64,000 bases of DNA from Prochlorococcus marinus str. MIT 9107 (GCF_000759855.1 NZ_JNAI01000009.1:243315-307314); one strand, 5' to 3'; positions 52,410-61,774 are shown, counted from the first letter of the stretch. Notes: generated by a model not told the origin, from the sequence alone. Made by a program: numbers and translations.

Positions 52410-52785
52410 TGTTTTATATAAGGAATTTATATATGAGAACAATAAAAATATTTCCTAAAAGAGTCAAGGACAACTTTTACATAAAAAATAGCTAAAAATA
52501 CATCATTTACTTTTAAAAATTACTTATAAATAATTATTTGATAATGCTTAATGAACAAAATTTTATAATGTTAATAATTAGTTAAAGCTTCTTAAATGAA
52601 ATTAATTAAAAGCCTTACTTTCCTTTTTCTTAAACTTGACAGATAATAAATATAATCAAAAAAGTTTGGGTCAAATCTTATCGAGGCAAAAAAAATCATC
52701 CACACCCCATGATATTAAGATAGAAAAGTTTTAGCTAATGAAACACTTACAATCTTTATATGAAAGATTTTTTGAAATTTTTTAT
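52410..52785. other. 376-base gap
   Basis: AT-rich; no gene found. It must carry the promoter of the minus-strand pair at 52166-52409. Nothing else stands out. Confidence 0.4.
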
Positions 52786-52962
52786 TTATAAAAATATTTC
52801 TTTACTTTGTATAAACATATGAAAAGCAGGATTATGAAGATATAGATCATAAGTAGCTTTAGCAAAGAAAATAATCAACCCTGAAACAACTAAAAAAATT
52901 ATTTGATCTTTTGATGCATTATCAAAATTTAATGTTTTTGCATTAAGTTTTTTTGCTTTCAT
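52786..52962 (-). CDS. Hypothetical small membrane protein (58 aa)
   Basis: ATG 52960-52962 to TAA 52786-52788. A polar N-terminus (KAKKLNAKTLNFDNASKDQ) precedes one helix (IIFLVVSGLIIFFAKA) and an aromatic tail (YDLYLHNPAFHMFIQSKEIF). No family recognised. Confidence 0.5.
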   Translation of the reverse strand: MKAKKLNAKTLNFDNASKDQIIFLVVSGLIIFFAKATYDLYLHNPAFHMFIQSKEIFL

Positions 52963-53122
52963 AATTAAATTTGACTCTATTTATTTCATAGCAAAAATAA
53001 CTAATAACATTTAAAAATAAATATTTTATTCAGATTTAAAGAATTTTAAATTACTAATTTTATTATTTCTTTATTACTGATATGAATTCTTGATCATTTA
53101 TTAAGTAGCCTTTCATCAAAAA

Positions 53123-53332
53123 TTATATTCCTTGAAAATCTGGGATTAAAATCCCTCCACCAAGATCATCATCATCATCATCTTTATCTTCATCTGAAAG
53201 GATTATTTCTCCAACCTTTAATCCAAGAAAAAGACAGAAAATCCATATAAAAATATCTCCTCCTGGTAAATTCATAACCCAACTTAAGATCAAACCAATT
53301 AATAAACCAAGCCCAACAATAATAATTTCCAA
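53123..53332 (-). CDS. Hypothetical two-TM protein with poly-Asp loop (69 aa)
   Basis: Two hydrophobic segments (residues 2-20 and 28-43) and an acidic stretch SDEDKDDDDDDLGGG near 46-60. The aspartate run could bind divalent cations, but this is only a composition remark. The end is hydrophobic (ILIPDFQGI). No family recognised. Confidence 0.55.
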   Translation of the reverse strand: MEIIIVGLGLLIGLILSWVMNLPGGDIFIWIFCLFLGLKVGEIILSDEDKDDDDDDLGGGILIPDFQGI

Positions 53333-53707
53333 TATTCCAAAGTATTTTTATTAACTTAATAAATTAAGTAATAATGTTGACGTAATCAAGTTATCAAAAA
53401 AATGTGATATTTAATTGATAAAAAATTTTTTATTTGTAGATGAAATCCCGTTTCTTTTTAATATTATCGGTTTGTAAAATAACTATATTTTGTTTTATTA
53501 ATAAAAAATCGTTGGATAGATTAATAATCGATATATGAGAGCAAAAAAAATATTATCAAATAAATTTATATTTACTGCATGCAATTTAATACATAAAAAG
53601 GTTTCGAAAATTATTGCTTATCTAAAAATTTATATATAGATTTGAATAGGGAAGTTATTTTTCTATAAAAAATAAATTTCAAATATGAGCCTTCAATATT
53701 AGATTTT
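53333..53707. other. 375-base gap upstream of the oxidase operon
   Basis: AT-rich and without a coding frame. It should hold the promoter of the DUF2231-cox operon. No clear regulator site was recognised. Confidence 0.4.
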
Positions 53708-54238
53708 ATGGGCAATATTTTGATCAATACTTTTGCATTATTTTCAAGTTTGCTTCCTGCCTTGAACGAAAAAAATCTCCCTTGGATTGATGTCATTCAT
53801 CCTATTGTAGTTCATTTTGTAATTGCGATGGCTTTAGGTGCTGTATTCTTTGATTTTGTTGGGATAATTTTCAAAAAACCTAATTTATTTGAAGTTAGTT
53901 TTTTAAATTTAACCGTTGCTACTATTGCCATCTTTATTGCTATTGTATTTGGTCAAATTGAAGCGGGGCTCAGTAATCCATATGGAATATCTAGAGATGT
54001 TTTGAACTACCACAGCACCATTGGATGGTCATTGGCAGGGGTACTCTCGGTTATTACAGGATGGCGATATGTATCAAGACAAAGTAACCCACAAGTTCTA
54101 TCAAAAGGGTTTGTTTTTATAGATATTGTTTTAGCTCTCTTAGTTTGTACGCAAGTTTATTTGGGTGATATGTTGGTTTGGATTTATGGATTGCACACAG
54201 TGCCCGTCGTTCAAGCTGTTAGGGATGGATTATTATGA
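53708..54238 (+). CDS. DUF2231 membrane protein, first gene of the oxidase operon (176 aa)
   Basis: Four to five hydrophobic segments and the family motif HPIVVHFVIAMALGAVFFDF near 33-52, with two histidines positioned as in heme- or quinone-binding membrane proteins. DUF2231 proteins often accompany respiratory and photosynthetic complexes. The gene overlaps the second DUF2231 gene by 4 bases (ATGA), so a heterodimer is likely. The role is unknown. Confidence 0.75.
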   Translation: MGNILINTFALFSSLLPALNEKNLPWIDVIHPIVVHFVIAMALGAVFFDFVGIIFKKPNLFEVSFLNLTVATIAIFIAIVFGQIEAGLSNPYGISRDVLNYHSTIGWSLAGVLSVITGWRYVSRQSNPQVLSKGFVFIDIVLALLVCTQVYLGDMLVWIYGLHTVPVVQAVRDGLL

Positions 54239-54912
54239 TAATTTTTAATCATAATTTTTCTTCTGAATTAAGTAGTTTGAAATGTTTTAACTACCTTTTC
54301 TGTCTTTTAATAAAATCACCAATTAGTGAAATATCAGACAAGTTAGGGCCGAATGATTTGCCTTATAAAATTCCATTACATCCAAATCTTGTTCATTTAA
54401 CTATAGGTTTATTTGCTATTGGAATATTCTTTGATATCGCAGGAGCCTTTTATCCTTTTGAAAAAAGAATTCTAAGATTTTTTGCATTTCCTGTAACAAG
54501 AGTGGGATTTCATGATGTTGGTTGGTATAATGTTCTTGCCGCCTCGTTTATAACTTTCTTTACAGTTGCAACTGGTTTTTTTGAAATGTTACTCGCAGTT
54601 CCCATACCTGAAGTGAAAAGTATTTTAGGACAAAGTGCTATTTCTACTATGCTTTGGCATGCTGTTGGCGGAGTAGCTATTTTATTTGTAATGATTTCAA
54701 TGACTATATGGAGGGGTTATCAACGATTTGTTTTCAGGAAGGATTTCGGGAGACAAGTTTCTTGGTCTTATATTTTTTTTGGATCCTTAATTTTAATTTT
54801 GATGGGGCTTCATGGCAGTTTAGGGGCATGGCTGGCAAGCGACTTTGGAGTTCATATTACAGCTGACCAACTTCTTGTAAAAGGAGAAGATCTTAATCAA
54901 ATATTCCAATGA
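54235..54912 (+). CDS. DUF2231 membrane protein, second copy (225 aa)
   Basis: Same family as the upstream gene, with HPNLVHLTIGLFAIGIFFDI near 51-70 and a later histidine in MLWHAVGGVAILFVM near 139-153. An N-terminal extension of about 40 residues (with LKCFNYLFCLL) is absent from the first copy. It overlaps coxB by 4 bases (ATGA). It is placed as a probable membrane partner of the oxidase. Confidence 0.75.
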   Translation: MIIFNHNFSSELSSLKCFNYLFCLLIKSPISEISDKLGPNDLPYKIPLHPNLVHLTIGLFAIGIFFDIAGAFYPFEKRILRFFAFPVTRVGFHDVGWYNVLAASFITFFTVATGFFEMLLAVPIPEVKSILGQSAISTMLWHAVGGVAILFVMISMTIWRGYQRFVFRKDFGRQVSWSYIFFGSLILILMGLHGSLGAWLASDFGVHITADQLLVKGEDLNQIFQ

Positions 54913-55844
54913 ATACTAAAATAAGAAGAATAAAGAAAAGAGGTTTTTCAAAAACTTTTATAATAATTATTGCAGTAATACTAAACATCACATTTAGTCT
55001 CTTAATGGGATATTGGTCATATAGTTGGTTACCAATACAAGCCTCAGAAGCTGCACATTATGTAGATAATCTTTTTGCATTTGAAACTACTATTGGTACT
55101 TTTATCTTTCTAGGGTGTACAGGGACAATGGCTTGGATTTTGGTTTTCAATAGAGCCCCCAAGTATGATGAAAGTAATGGAGAACCTTTAGAGGGCAATT
55201 TAAAACTTGAAATTATTTGGACAATAGTTCCTCTTCTTTTAGTTTTGGGAATATCAACATACTCAACAAGCGTCAATTATAAACTTGAAAACTTAGGTTC
55301 AAAAGTAAAATATGATTACGGCGCGGAAGCACCTTTTATTGAGGAGAAAAAAGTTTTTGATTATGGACCAATTGACGTGATTTCGAGGCAATGGAACTGG
55401 GAGTTTGTTTATCCAAATGGAATACATAGTTCTGAATTACATTTGCCAGTTGATAAAAAATCAAATTTTAGATTAATAACAGAAGATGTTATTCATAGCT
55501 TTTATGTCCCAGCATTTAGATTAAAGCAAGATATTATTCCTGGAAGTATAATTACATATTCTCTTACACCAACTAAAAAGGGAGTATTTAGATTAAGAGA
55601 TGCAATGTTTAGTGGGGCATATTTTTCAGAAAACCAAACAAATGTAATCGTAGAATCTGAAGAAATTTTTTACAAATGGATTAAAGAGACTGTAAAAAAA
55701 GAACTTCAAAATGGATTAAATCCTGCTGGCAGTTTGTACCAGAAAAGGCTAAGAAATGGTAATAGAGGTTGGGCAACAGTAAAACCCGCTCCTGATCCAA
55801 AAGTTAATGATGCTGGTATTGAATCGCGACCTCATGATAGTTAA
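54909..55844 (+). CDS. ctaC: Terminal oxidase subunit II lacking the CuA site (311 aa)
   Basis: Two N-terminal membrane helices (residues 14-38 and 57-77) and a cupredoxin domain. The entry motif DVISRQWNWEFVYPNG and DVIHSFYVPAFRLKQDIIPG near 195-214 are conserved. The region that should carry CxxxC, His and Met reads FRLRDAMFSGAYFSENQ near 234-250: both copper cysteines and the histidine are absent. This is the known state of quinol oxidases and of the cyanobacterial alternative oxidase ARTO. It probably accepts electrons from plastoquinol, not cytochrome c. Confidence 0.88.
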   Translation: MNTKIRRIKKRGFSKTFIIIIAVILNITFSLLMGYWSYSWLPIQASEAAHYVDNLFAFETTIGTFIFLGCTGTMAWILVFNRAPKYDESNGEPLEGNLKLEIIWTIVPLLLVLGISTYSTSVNYKLENLGSKVKYDYGAEAPFIEEKKVFDYGPIDVISRQWNWEFVYPNGIHSSELHLPVDKKSNFRLITEDVIHSFYVPAFRLKQDIIPGSIITYSLTPTKKGVFRLRDAMFSGAYFSENQTNVIVESEEIFYKWIKETVKKELQNGLNPAGSLYQKRLRNGNRGWATVKPAPDPKVNDAGIESRPHDS

Positions 55845-55852
55845 AATCTGCA

Positions 55853-57544
55853 ATGACAATCGTTAATTATGACCCAAGATTAGTTAAGAGTAAAAACCCT
55901 TATCCAAAGGGGCCAAATGATTGGAAAAGGTTTTTCAGTTTTAATACAGATGCCAAAGTAATTGGAATTCAATATATCGTCACAGCTCTATTTTTCTTAT
56001 TAATAGGTGGTCTTTTAGCGATGTTGATTAGAGGAGAGTTAATAACACCTCCATCAGATCTTTTTGATCCAACCGTTTACAACGGTCTTTATACTATGCA
56101 CGGAACAATAATGCTTTTTTTGTTCCTTTTCCCCATTTTGAGTGGTTTAACAAATTTACTTGTACCTCCAATGATAGGAGCGCCAGATATGGCTTTCCCA
56201 AAACTCAATGCTTTAGCATTTTGGCTAGTACCAGTTTTCTCAATAATACTACTTTTAAGTTTCTTTGTTCCTGGTGGGCCAGCTTCTTCAGGTTGGTGGT
56301 CATATCCACCTATAAGTATTCAAAATCCTCTAGGGAAAATGATAAATGGTGAAATGTTATGGATAATAGCAATATCATTATCTGGGATTTCTTCGATAAT
56401 TGGGGCTGTCAACTTTGTCACTACCATAATAAGAATGCGTGCACCAGGAATGGGGTTTTTCAAAATGCCAATTTTTATTTGGACTGTCTTAGCAGCTCAA
56501 TTATTACAATTACTTGGATTACCTGCCTTAACTGGTGGTGCAATAATGTTATTTTTTGATCTAACATTTGGAACAAGTTTTTTCAGGATTGAGGGAGGAG
56601 GAGACCCAGTTTTATTTCAGCATTTTTTCTGGTTTTATTCTCATCCTGCTGTTTATGTGATGGTTTTACCTGTCTTTGGAATATTTTCTGAACTTTTTCC
56701 TGTTTACTCAAGAAAACCTCTTTTTGGATATAAATTTGTTGCTGTAGCTTCTTTTGGGATAACTATTCTTTCTTTAGTTGTTTGGGTTCATCATATGTTT
56801 TATACAGGTACACCAATGTGGATGAGAAATTTATTTATGTTTACCACTATGCTCATTGCTGTTCCAACAGGAGTAAAAGTATTTGCATGGATAGCTACAT
56901 TATGGGGCGGAAATATTAGATTAACTACACCGATGCTTTTTTGTTTGGGAGGATTATTTAATTTTATCTTTGGAGGTATTACTGGTGTAATGCTTGCAAC
57001 AGTCCCAGTAGATATACATGTTGGAAATACATATTTTGTAGTTGCTCATTTTCACTATATTATTTTTAATACCATTGCTTTTGGAATATTTGCAGCTATT
57101 TATCACTGGTTCCCAAAATTCACAGGAAAGATGTTTTATGAAGGTTTAGGGAAAGTTCATTTTGCTCTTACTTTTATAGGAGCAACTTTAAATTGGTTAC
57201 CACTTCATTGGGCTGGTTTATTGGGAATGCCCAGAAGAGTTGCATCATATGATCCTGAATTCGCAATATGGAATGTACTCGCGAGTATTGGAGCTTTTAT
57301 TCTTGGCGTTGCCTCTATTCCTTTTATATTGAATATGGTAAGTTCTTGGGTAAGAGGAAAATCAGCTCCACCTAATCCTTGGAAAGCTATAGGTTTAGAA
57401 TGGCTTCTTCCCTCTCCACCTCCTCACGAAAATTTTGAAGAAGATATCCCAACGGTTTTAAATGAACCATATTGCTATGGCCTAGATAAACCATTTGTAG
57501 AAGATGAGCAATTTTATATAGAAAAGTCCCTCAAAAAACATTAA
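55853..57544 (+). CDS. ctaD: Terminal oxidase subunit I, A2-type heme-copper oxidase (563 aa)
   Basis: The catalytic subunit of 12 or more helices with heme and CuB ligands: TMHGTIMLFLF near 82-92, FWFYSHPAVYVMVLPVFG near 263-280, WVHHMFYTGTPMW near 306-318 and VVAHFHYIIF near 396-405. The YSHPAVY form, instead of GHPEVY, marks the A2 group, where a Tyr-Ser pair replaces the D-channel glutamate. It is 8 bases after subunit II and 3 bases before subunit III. Confidence 0.95.
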   Translation: MTIVNYDPRLVKSKNPYPKGPNDWKRFFSFNTDAKVIGIQYIVTALFFLLIGGLLAMLIRGELITPPSDLFDPTVYNGLYTMHGTIMLFLFLFPILSGLTNLLVPPMIGAPDMAFPKLNALAFWLVPVFSIILLLSFFVPGGPASSGWWSYPPISIQNPLGKMINGEMLWIIAISLSGISSIIGAVNFVTTIIRMRAPGMGFFKMPIFIWTVLAAQLLQLLGLPALTGGAIMLFFDLTFGTSFFRIEGGGDPVLFQHFFWFYSHPAVYVMVLPVFGIFSELFPVYSRKPLFGYKFVAVASFGITILSLVVWVHHMFYTGTPMWMRNLFMFTTMLIAVPTGVKVFAWIATLWGGNIRLTTPMLFCLGGLFNFIFGGITGVMLATVPVDIHVGNTYFVVAHFHYIIFNTIAFGIFAAIYHWFPKFTGKMFYEGLGKVHFALTFIGATLNWLPLHWAGLLGMPRRVASYDPEFAIWNVLASIGAFILGVASIPFILNMVSSWVRGKSAPPNPWKAIGLEWLLPSPPPHENFEEDIPTVLNEPYCYGLDKPFVEDEQFYIEKSLKKH

Positions 57545-57547
57545 AGC

Positions 57548-58144
57548 ATGCTCACAGAAAACCAGAATCCATCTTTAAATCATAAGCCAGGTCATATAAA
57601 ACATGACGGTCATAATATGACTGGATTTATTATTTTTTTATGTTCAGAAAGTATTATATTTTTCGCTTTTTTTGTAGGTTACAGCGTCCTTAAAATTAGT
57701 GCACCTGTATGGTACCCCGAAGGAATCAATGGGATTGATCTAAAAATGCCGCTTATAAATACTGTGATTTTAGTTTCTTCAAGTTTCGTAATTTACTTTG
57801 CAGAAAAATATCTTCATAAGAAAAATCTTTGGGGTTTCAGAATCATTTGGTTCATAACCATGTTGATGGGAAGTTACTTTGTTTATGGTCAATACGTTGA
57901 GTGGTCTGAACTATCTTTCAGTTTGCAAAGCGGGGCATTTGGAGGAATGTTTTATTTACTTACTGGTTTCCATGGCCTACACGTAATCACAGGGATATTA
58001 CTAATGGGGCTTATGTTATTAAGATCGTTTCTTCCAGATAACTATAAAGGTGGAGAGATGGGTGTTGAATCAGTAAGCCTTTTTTGGCATTTTGTTGATG
58101 TGATTTGGATCCTATTATTTGGTCTTATTTATTTGTGGCAATAA
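57548..58144 (+). CDS. ctaE: Terminal oxidase subunit III (198 aa)
   Basis: Five to six membrane helices with MTGFIIFLCSESIIFFAFFV near 24-43, the GMFYLLTGFHGLHVITGI block near 133-150 and FWHFVDVIWILLFGLIYLW at the end, all standard for CoxC. Start is 3 bases after subunit I. It completes the DUF2231-DUF2231-II-I-III operon. Confidence 0.94.
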   Translation: MLTENQNPSLNHKPGHIKHDGHNMTGFIIFLCSESIIFFAFFVGYSVLKISAPVWYPEGINGIDLKMPLINTVILVSSSFVIYFAEKYLHKKNLWGFRIIWFITMLMGSYFVYGQYVEWSELSFSLQSGAFGGMFYLLTGFHGLHVITGILLMGLMLLRSFLPDNYKGGEMGVESVSLFWHFVDVIWILLFGLIYLWQ

Positions 58145-58190
58145 ATTTAGTATCATTATCTTTAAATTAAAATTATAAAATTTTCAATAT

Positions 58191-59759
58191 ATGATTATTG
58201 ATGATCATCATTATGATTTCATAATAATTGGAAGCGGTGCAGGTGGAGCTACTTTGGCCCGTCAATTATCAAAAAAGGGGAAATGGGTACTCGTCCTAGA
58301 GAGGGGAGGTCAACTTCCTTTAGAAGAACAAAATATTATAGGCACTGATTTATTTAGAAAAACGAGGTATCACCCTAAAGGGGAAAATTGGCTTGGCCCT
58401 GATGGAGATCCTTTTGCTCCTCAAACGGTATATGCGTTAGGAGGAAACACTAAAATCTGGGGTGCGGTTTTGGAGAGGATGAGAACTGAAGATTTTGAAG
58501 AACTTCCTTTACAAGATGGTACTTCGCCATCGTGGCCCGTATCATATGAGGAACTTGAACCGTTTTATGGAAAAGCAGAAGAAATTTATAATGTAAAAGG
58601 TAGTCAAGGCATAGATAAAACAGAGCCTTACAGATCGAAGGGATATAAGAATCCTCCAAAATCTATTGAACCTCTATTTAAGGAAATACAAAATATTTTA
58701 TTAGAAGAAGGATTTAATCCTTATTATTTACCTATCAGCTGGCCTGAAAATTCTCAAGATATTGACTTTGATAATTGTGCAATGTTTCAAAAAGGAGATT
58801 CTCAACTTTATGGCATTTATAATTCAAATCAAGATTTTCTGAAAATTAAAACTAATGCTAAAGTTGTAAAATTAGATGTAAACTCTTCTGGAAAATCAAT
58901 TAAAGGCGTTGAGGCAGAGATAGATGGCGACAAATGGCTTTTCTCCTCAGATGTAGTTATTCTTGCAGCTGGAGCAATTAATACTCCAATAATTTTATTG
59001 AATTCAAAATCGTCATCACATCCTAACGGTTTAGGTAATAGTTCAAATATGGTTGGCAAAAATTTAATGAATATTCAAATGACTTGTATTCTTCAAAGAG
59101 CTAATAATCTTACAAGTGGATATTTTCCAAAATCTTTAGGATTAAATGATTTTTACTTTGGAGATAAAAATGTTAATTTCCCATTAGGTCATATTCAAAC
59201 TGGAGGAGGTGTACTCAGAGATGCTTTTTTTGCGGAATCTCCCCCAGTACTATCTTTAATTACAAAATTTATTCCTGACTTTGGATTAAAGAATTTAGCA
59301 AAAAGATCAATATCATGGTGGGCCATGACAGAAGTCTTACCTTATCCCGAAAACGCAGTAACTATTCAAAATAATAGGGTAAAAATTAATTACATACATA
59401 ATAATCTTGAGGCACACGATCGACTTGTTTATAGGTGGCTCGATACTTTAAAAGTAATTGAGAATAATCCTCTTTCAGTTTCAATAACTCAAACACCTGC
59501 CCACCCCAGAGGATTAGCGCCCCTAAGCGTAGTTGGCTATTCCTGTGGTACTTGCAAAATGGGAAATGACCCAAAAACTTCAGTTGTTAATAAGAATGGG
59601 AAGTGTCATGACATTGATAATCTTTATATTTCTGATGCAAGTATTTTCCCAAGTTGCCCAAGCATTGGTCACGGTTTAACTGTTATTGCTTTGTCTCTCA
59701 AATTAGGAGATTATCTTACCTCTGGAAATCTTTATAAACCTTTAATCTGCAGGCCTTAA
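58191..59759 (+). CDS. GMC-family FAD oxidoreductase (522 aa)
   Basis: An FAD enzyme of the glucose-methanol-choline family. It has FAD motif IIIGSGAGGATLARQLS near 11-27, LERGGQLPLEEQ near 36-47, the ALGGNTKIWGAVLERM segment near 83-98, a second flavin motif (VVILAAGAINTP near 254-265), CGTCKMGNDP near 454-463 and the active-site His in SIGHGLTVIALSLK near 490-503. It follows subunit III by 46 bases. The pairing suggests it feeds electrons to the quinone pool used by this oxidase; the substrate is unknown. Confidence 0.88.
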   Translation: MIIDDHHYDFIIIGSGAGGATLARQLSKKGKWVLVLERGGQLPLEEQNIIGTDLFRKTRYHPKGENWLGPDGDPFAPQTVYALGGNTKIWGAVLERMRTEDFEELPLQDGTSPSWPVSYEELEPFYGKAEEIYNVKGSQGIDKTEPYRSKGYKNPPKSIEPLFKEIQNILLEEGFNPYYLPISWPENSQDIDFDNCAMFQKGDSQLYGIYNSNQDFLKIKTNAKVVKLDVNSSGKSIKGVEAEIDGDKWLFSSDVVILAAGAINTPIILLNSKSSSHPNGLGNSSNMVGKNLMNIQMTCILQRANNLTSGYFPKSLGLNDFYFGDKNVNFPLGHIQTGGGVLRDAFFAESPPVLSLITKFIPDFGLKNLAKRSISWWAMTEVLPYPENAVTIQNNRVKINYIHNNLEAHDRLVYRWLDTLKVIENNPLSVSITQTPAHPRGLAPLSVVGYSCGTCKMGNDPKTSVVNKNGKCHDIDNLYISDASIFPSCPSIGHGLTVIALSLKLGDYLTSGNLYKPLICRP

Positions 59760-59838
59760 TAATCTATTTAAAAACTAATATTTTGGAAATATGCTTTAAA
59801 AATTATAAATTCCAATTAAAATTTTAGAATTATAAATT

Positions 59839-60057
59839 TTAAATAGATCCAATCAATATTAACAAAAAACCTAAGAATACAGACACTCCCATCATAATGA
59901 TCATTTTATAAAACCAAATTGGGATCTTATCATTGTATAAATTCCAATTTTCACTTTTTGTATCCATTATTTTTTCCATTCTCATAAGACTTTCTAGGAT
60001 TTCAAATATTTCTTGATAAGGTTTTAATGCTGTATAAATAAAATATTTCATAAGCAT
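59839..60057 (-). CDS. Hypothetical C-anchored protein (72 aa)
   Basis: A polar, helical N-terminal part (PYQEIFEILESLMRMEKIMD) and a C-terminal membrane helix (MIIMMGVSVFLGFLLILIGS). Two early methionines (residues 1 and 3) are alternative starts. Convergent with the GMC gene. No family recognised. Confidence 0.5.
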   Translation of the reverse strand: MLMKYFIYTALKPYQEIFEILESLMRMEKIMDTKSENWNLYNDKIPIWFYKMIIMMGVSVFLGFLLILIGSI

Positions 60058-60225
60058 AAATAAGAACTTGTCATTATCTTAACTAAGTATTTATACTCGT
60101 GAGATTTTTGTATTATTATTACACTGTAATTTCTAAATTTTATTATTTAGTATAAAAATTAACCAGGTAGGTATAAAAAATTCTTTTAAAAAATAATTAA
60201 ATCTTTGGTTCCTCCATATATGCCT

Positions 60226-60477
60226 TTACGCATGAACCTTAAGTCCAGGTTTGATTTTTGACCACCTGCCAATTTCTTCATAAAAACTTGAACAATATTT
60301 AACATCCCATTCAATTGAAAAATTTTCATTTTTTTCTTCAACTAAGCTTACATGTATAAATGGATTTTTAGCATTAACATCTGGAAAAGAAGTTAGATGT
60401 TCAACTTCATGATTTTTTTCTATATCATGATAAGTGCTACACCTTTCGACCCATTTGCAATTAACAAAAATGCACAT
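60226..60477 (-). CDS. ycf34: Ycf34 protein
   Basis: A small Fe-S protein of cyanobacteria and red-type plastids. The N-terminus MCIFVNCKWVERCSTYHDIE has the family cysteines C2, C7 and C13. A further cysteine follows in WDVKYCSSFYEEIG near 60-72. In Synechocystis loss of Ycf34 disturbs photosynthetic electron transport. At 83 aa it is normal size. Upstream 60678-60874 is an AT-rich gap. Confidence 0.88.
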   Translation of the reverse strand: MCIFVNCKWVERCSTYHDIEKNHEVEHLTSFPDVNAKNPFIHVSLVEEKNENFSIEWDVKYCSSFYEEIGRWSKIKPGLKVHA

Positions 60478-60497
60478 TTTTATATAATTAAATAAAG

Positions 60498-60677
60498 TTA
60501 ATTTTTAAAATTGTTAAATTTTTTATTTATAAATGCAGATTCAGTTTGAGATTTTATTTTATTCAAATAGTTTTGCTGAAATTTATTATTCCCTGAACAT
60601 TGCATCCCCAAAAGAAGATTAATATCTATTTCATTAAATAATTTTTTATTTATTTGTCTATTAATTCTTTCTTTCAT
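60498..60677 (-). CDS. Hypothetical small polar protein (59 aa)
   Basis: ATG 60675-60677 to TAA 60498-60500. An Asn/Lys-rich helical protein with KERINRQINKKLFNEIDINL at the start and MQCSGNNKFQQNYLNKIK in the middle. It reads toward ycf34 with a 20-base gap and is possibly co-transcribed. No family recognised. Asn/Lys richness in such AT-rich DNA weakens the coding claim. Confidence 0.4.
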   Translation of the reverse strand: MKERINRQINKKLFNEIDINLLLGMQCSGNNKFQQNYLNKIKSQTESAFINKKFNNFKN

Positions 60678-60874
60678 AAGAGCTAATTTTTATAATGAAT
60701 TCCTAACATGACAAAAGGTTTTGATACATTAAAGAGTAAAAATACTTATGTGTTTAAAAAGTATTAATTAAGGTATATTCTGTATAATTCAAAAAAATCA
60801 TTTTACATATATAACTATTAAATTTGATAATTTTAAAACAATAAATTCTAATAGTTTATAGATTCTAATTTAAA

Positions 60875-61018
60875 TCAGATTTTAAATATTTTTTCTAATT
60901 TCTCTCTAAAAGATGGTTCTGATAATTTATAAAGTTTCTTAAAAAATTTATAAACTTTATATCCAGCGAAAGGAATAAATATAGCTAATAAAATTACTTT
61001 AAAAGTTTCTGATTCCAT
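60875..61018 (-). CDS. 47-aa single-TM microprotein
   Basis: ATG 61016-61018 shares its A with the TAA of the 39-aa gene upstream (TAATG). One helix (FKVILLAIFIPFAGYKVY) is followed by a basic helical tail (KLSEPSFREKLEKIFKI). Part of a two-gene chain. No family recognised. Confidence 0.5.
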   Translation of the reverse strand: MESETFKVILLAIFIPFAGYKVYKFFKKLYKLSEPSFREKLEKIFKI

Positions 61019-61137
61019 TAGCGGTTCATCATAAAGATGGCAAAACCAGCGAAGCTAACTAATTTAGTAACTCTAAAAAATGGAACTAAATTCTTAACTT
61101 TTAACCCAAAAGGAAGGATCTTGTTAATGGCTTCCAT
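61018..61137 (-). CDS. 39-aa microprotein overlapping the 47-aa gene
   Basis: ATG 61135-61137 to TAA 61018-61020, with a 1-base overlap to the next gene. Mixed basic/hydrophobic (EAINKILPFGLKVKNLVPFF, then VSFAGFAIFMMNR), possibly one short membrane segment. The 1-base overlap supports it. The region 61138-61312 shows nothing coding. Confidence 0.45.
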   Translation of the reverse strand: MEAINKILPFGLKVKNLVPFFRVTKLVSFAGFAIFMMNR

Positions 61138-61312
61138 AGCTTTTTTAATATTTAATAAAGATCCTAACAAGTCTCTCTAACAATATTGATCTTCATATAA
61201 ATCAACTACTCAAAATGGTGACCTTGGTTACTCAAATGATATTTTTGGAGAGGTATTCATTCTTCATCTTTTATAATTAATCCTCAGACTATATTCAATA
61301 ATAAAAATAGGA

Positions 61313-61435
61313 TTAACTTGTTTTATTATTTCTTTTAAACCATTTATTACTTTTAAATAAAATAATAAATAGACCAATTAAAATTAGAAAGGCAAAGCCA
61401 TCTAAAAATATAATTAATTGTTCAGGATCTCTCAA
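61313..61435 (-). CDS. 40-aa LDGFA-motif membrane microprotein (TTG start)
   Basis: TTG 61433-61435 to TAA 61313-61315. The start RDPEQLIIFLDGFAFLILIG leads into one helix and a basic tail (KSNKWFKRNNKTS). The LDGFAFLI block recurs as LDGFAYLI in the 30-aa peptide at 62593-62685. Starts 5 bases after the stop of the 61-aa gene, so it is probably co-transcribed. Confidence 0.45.
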   Translation of the reverse strand: MRDPEQLIIFLDGFAFLILIGLFIILFKSNKWFKRNNKTS

Positions 61436-61440
61436 AAGAT

Positions 61441-61626
61441 TTAAAAGTTTAGATTTCTGATATAACTCTCATAAGAAGAATGTTTGCTATAGATTTTTTC
61501 TAATAATTCTTTAGCATTATCTCTTTTCGAACCCAAGTTTCGATTGAAAAATAATATGTATTTGAAAAGTTGAGAAATGAATCCAATTATTGCAAGATTT
61601 AGAAAAATAATTTGCCAACATTCCAT
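61441..61626 (-). CDS. Hypothetical N-anchored protein (61 aa)
   Basis: The frame extends back to 61695, but the ATG at 61624-61626 gives a cleaner protein: ECWQIIFLNLAIIGFISQLF as a membrane helix, then a basic helix (NRNLGSKRDNAKELLEKIYS) and a polar end. The longer start adds an AT-driven hydrophilic segment and is less likely. No family recognised. Confidence 0.5.
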   Translation of the reverse strand: MECWQIIFLNLAIIGFISQLFKYILFFNRNLGSKRDNAKELLEKIYSKHSSYESYIRNLNF

Positions 61627-61774
61627 CTTTATAAAAGTATTCTCATAAGTAAATTTATAAATATTTATTTGAACCGAAAAGTACAAATGATTCAAATTAG
61701 TTCAAAGCCCTTACTTTTTTTATTGATATTTGATTCTCTATATAACCTTATGGATGAGTATAATTACTTATAAA

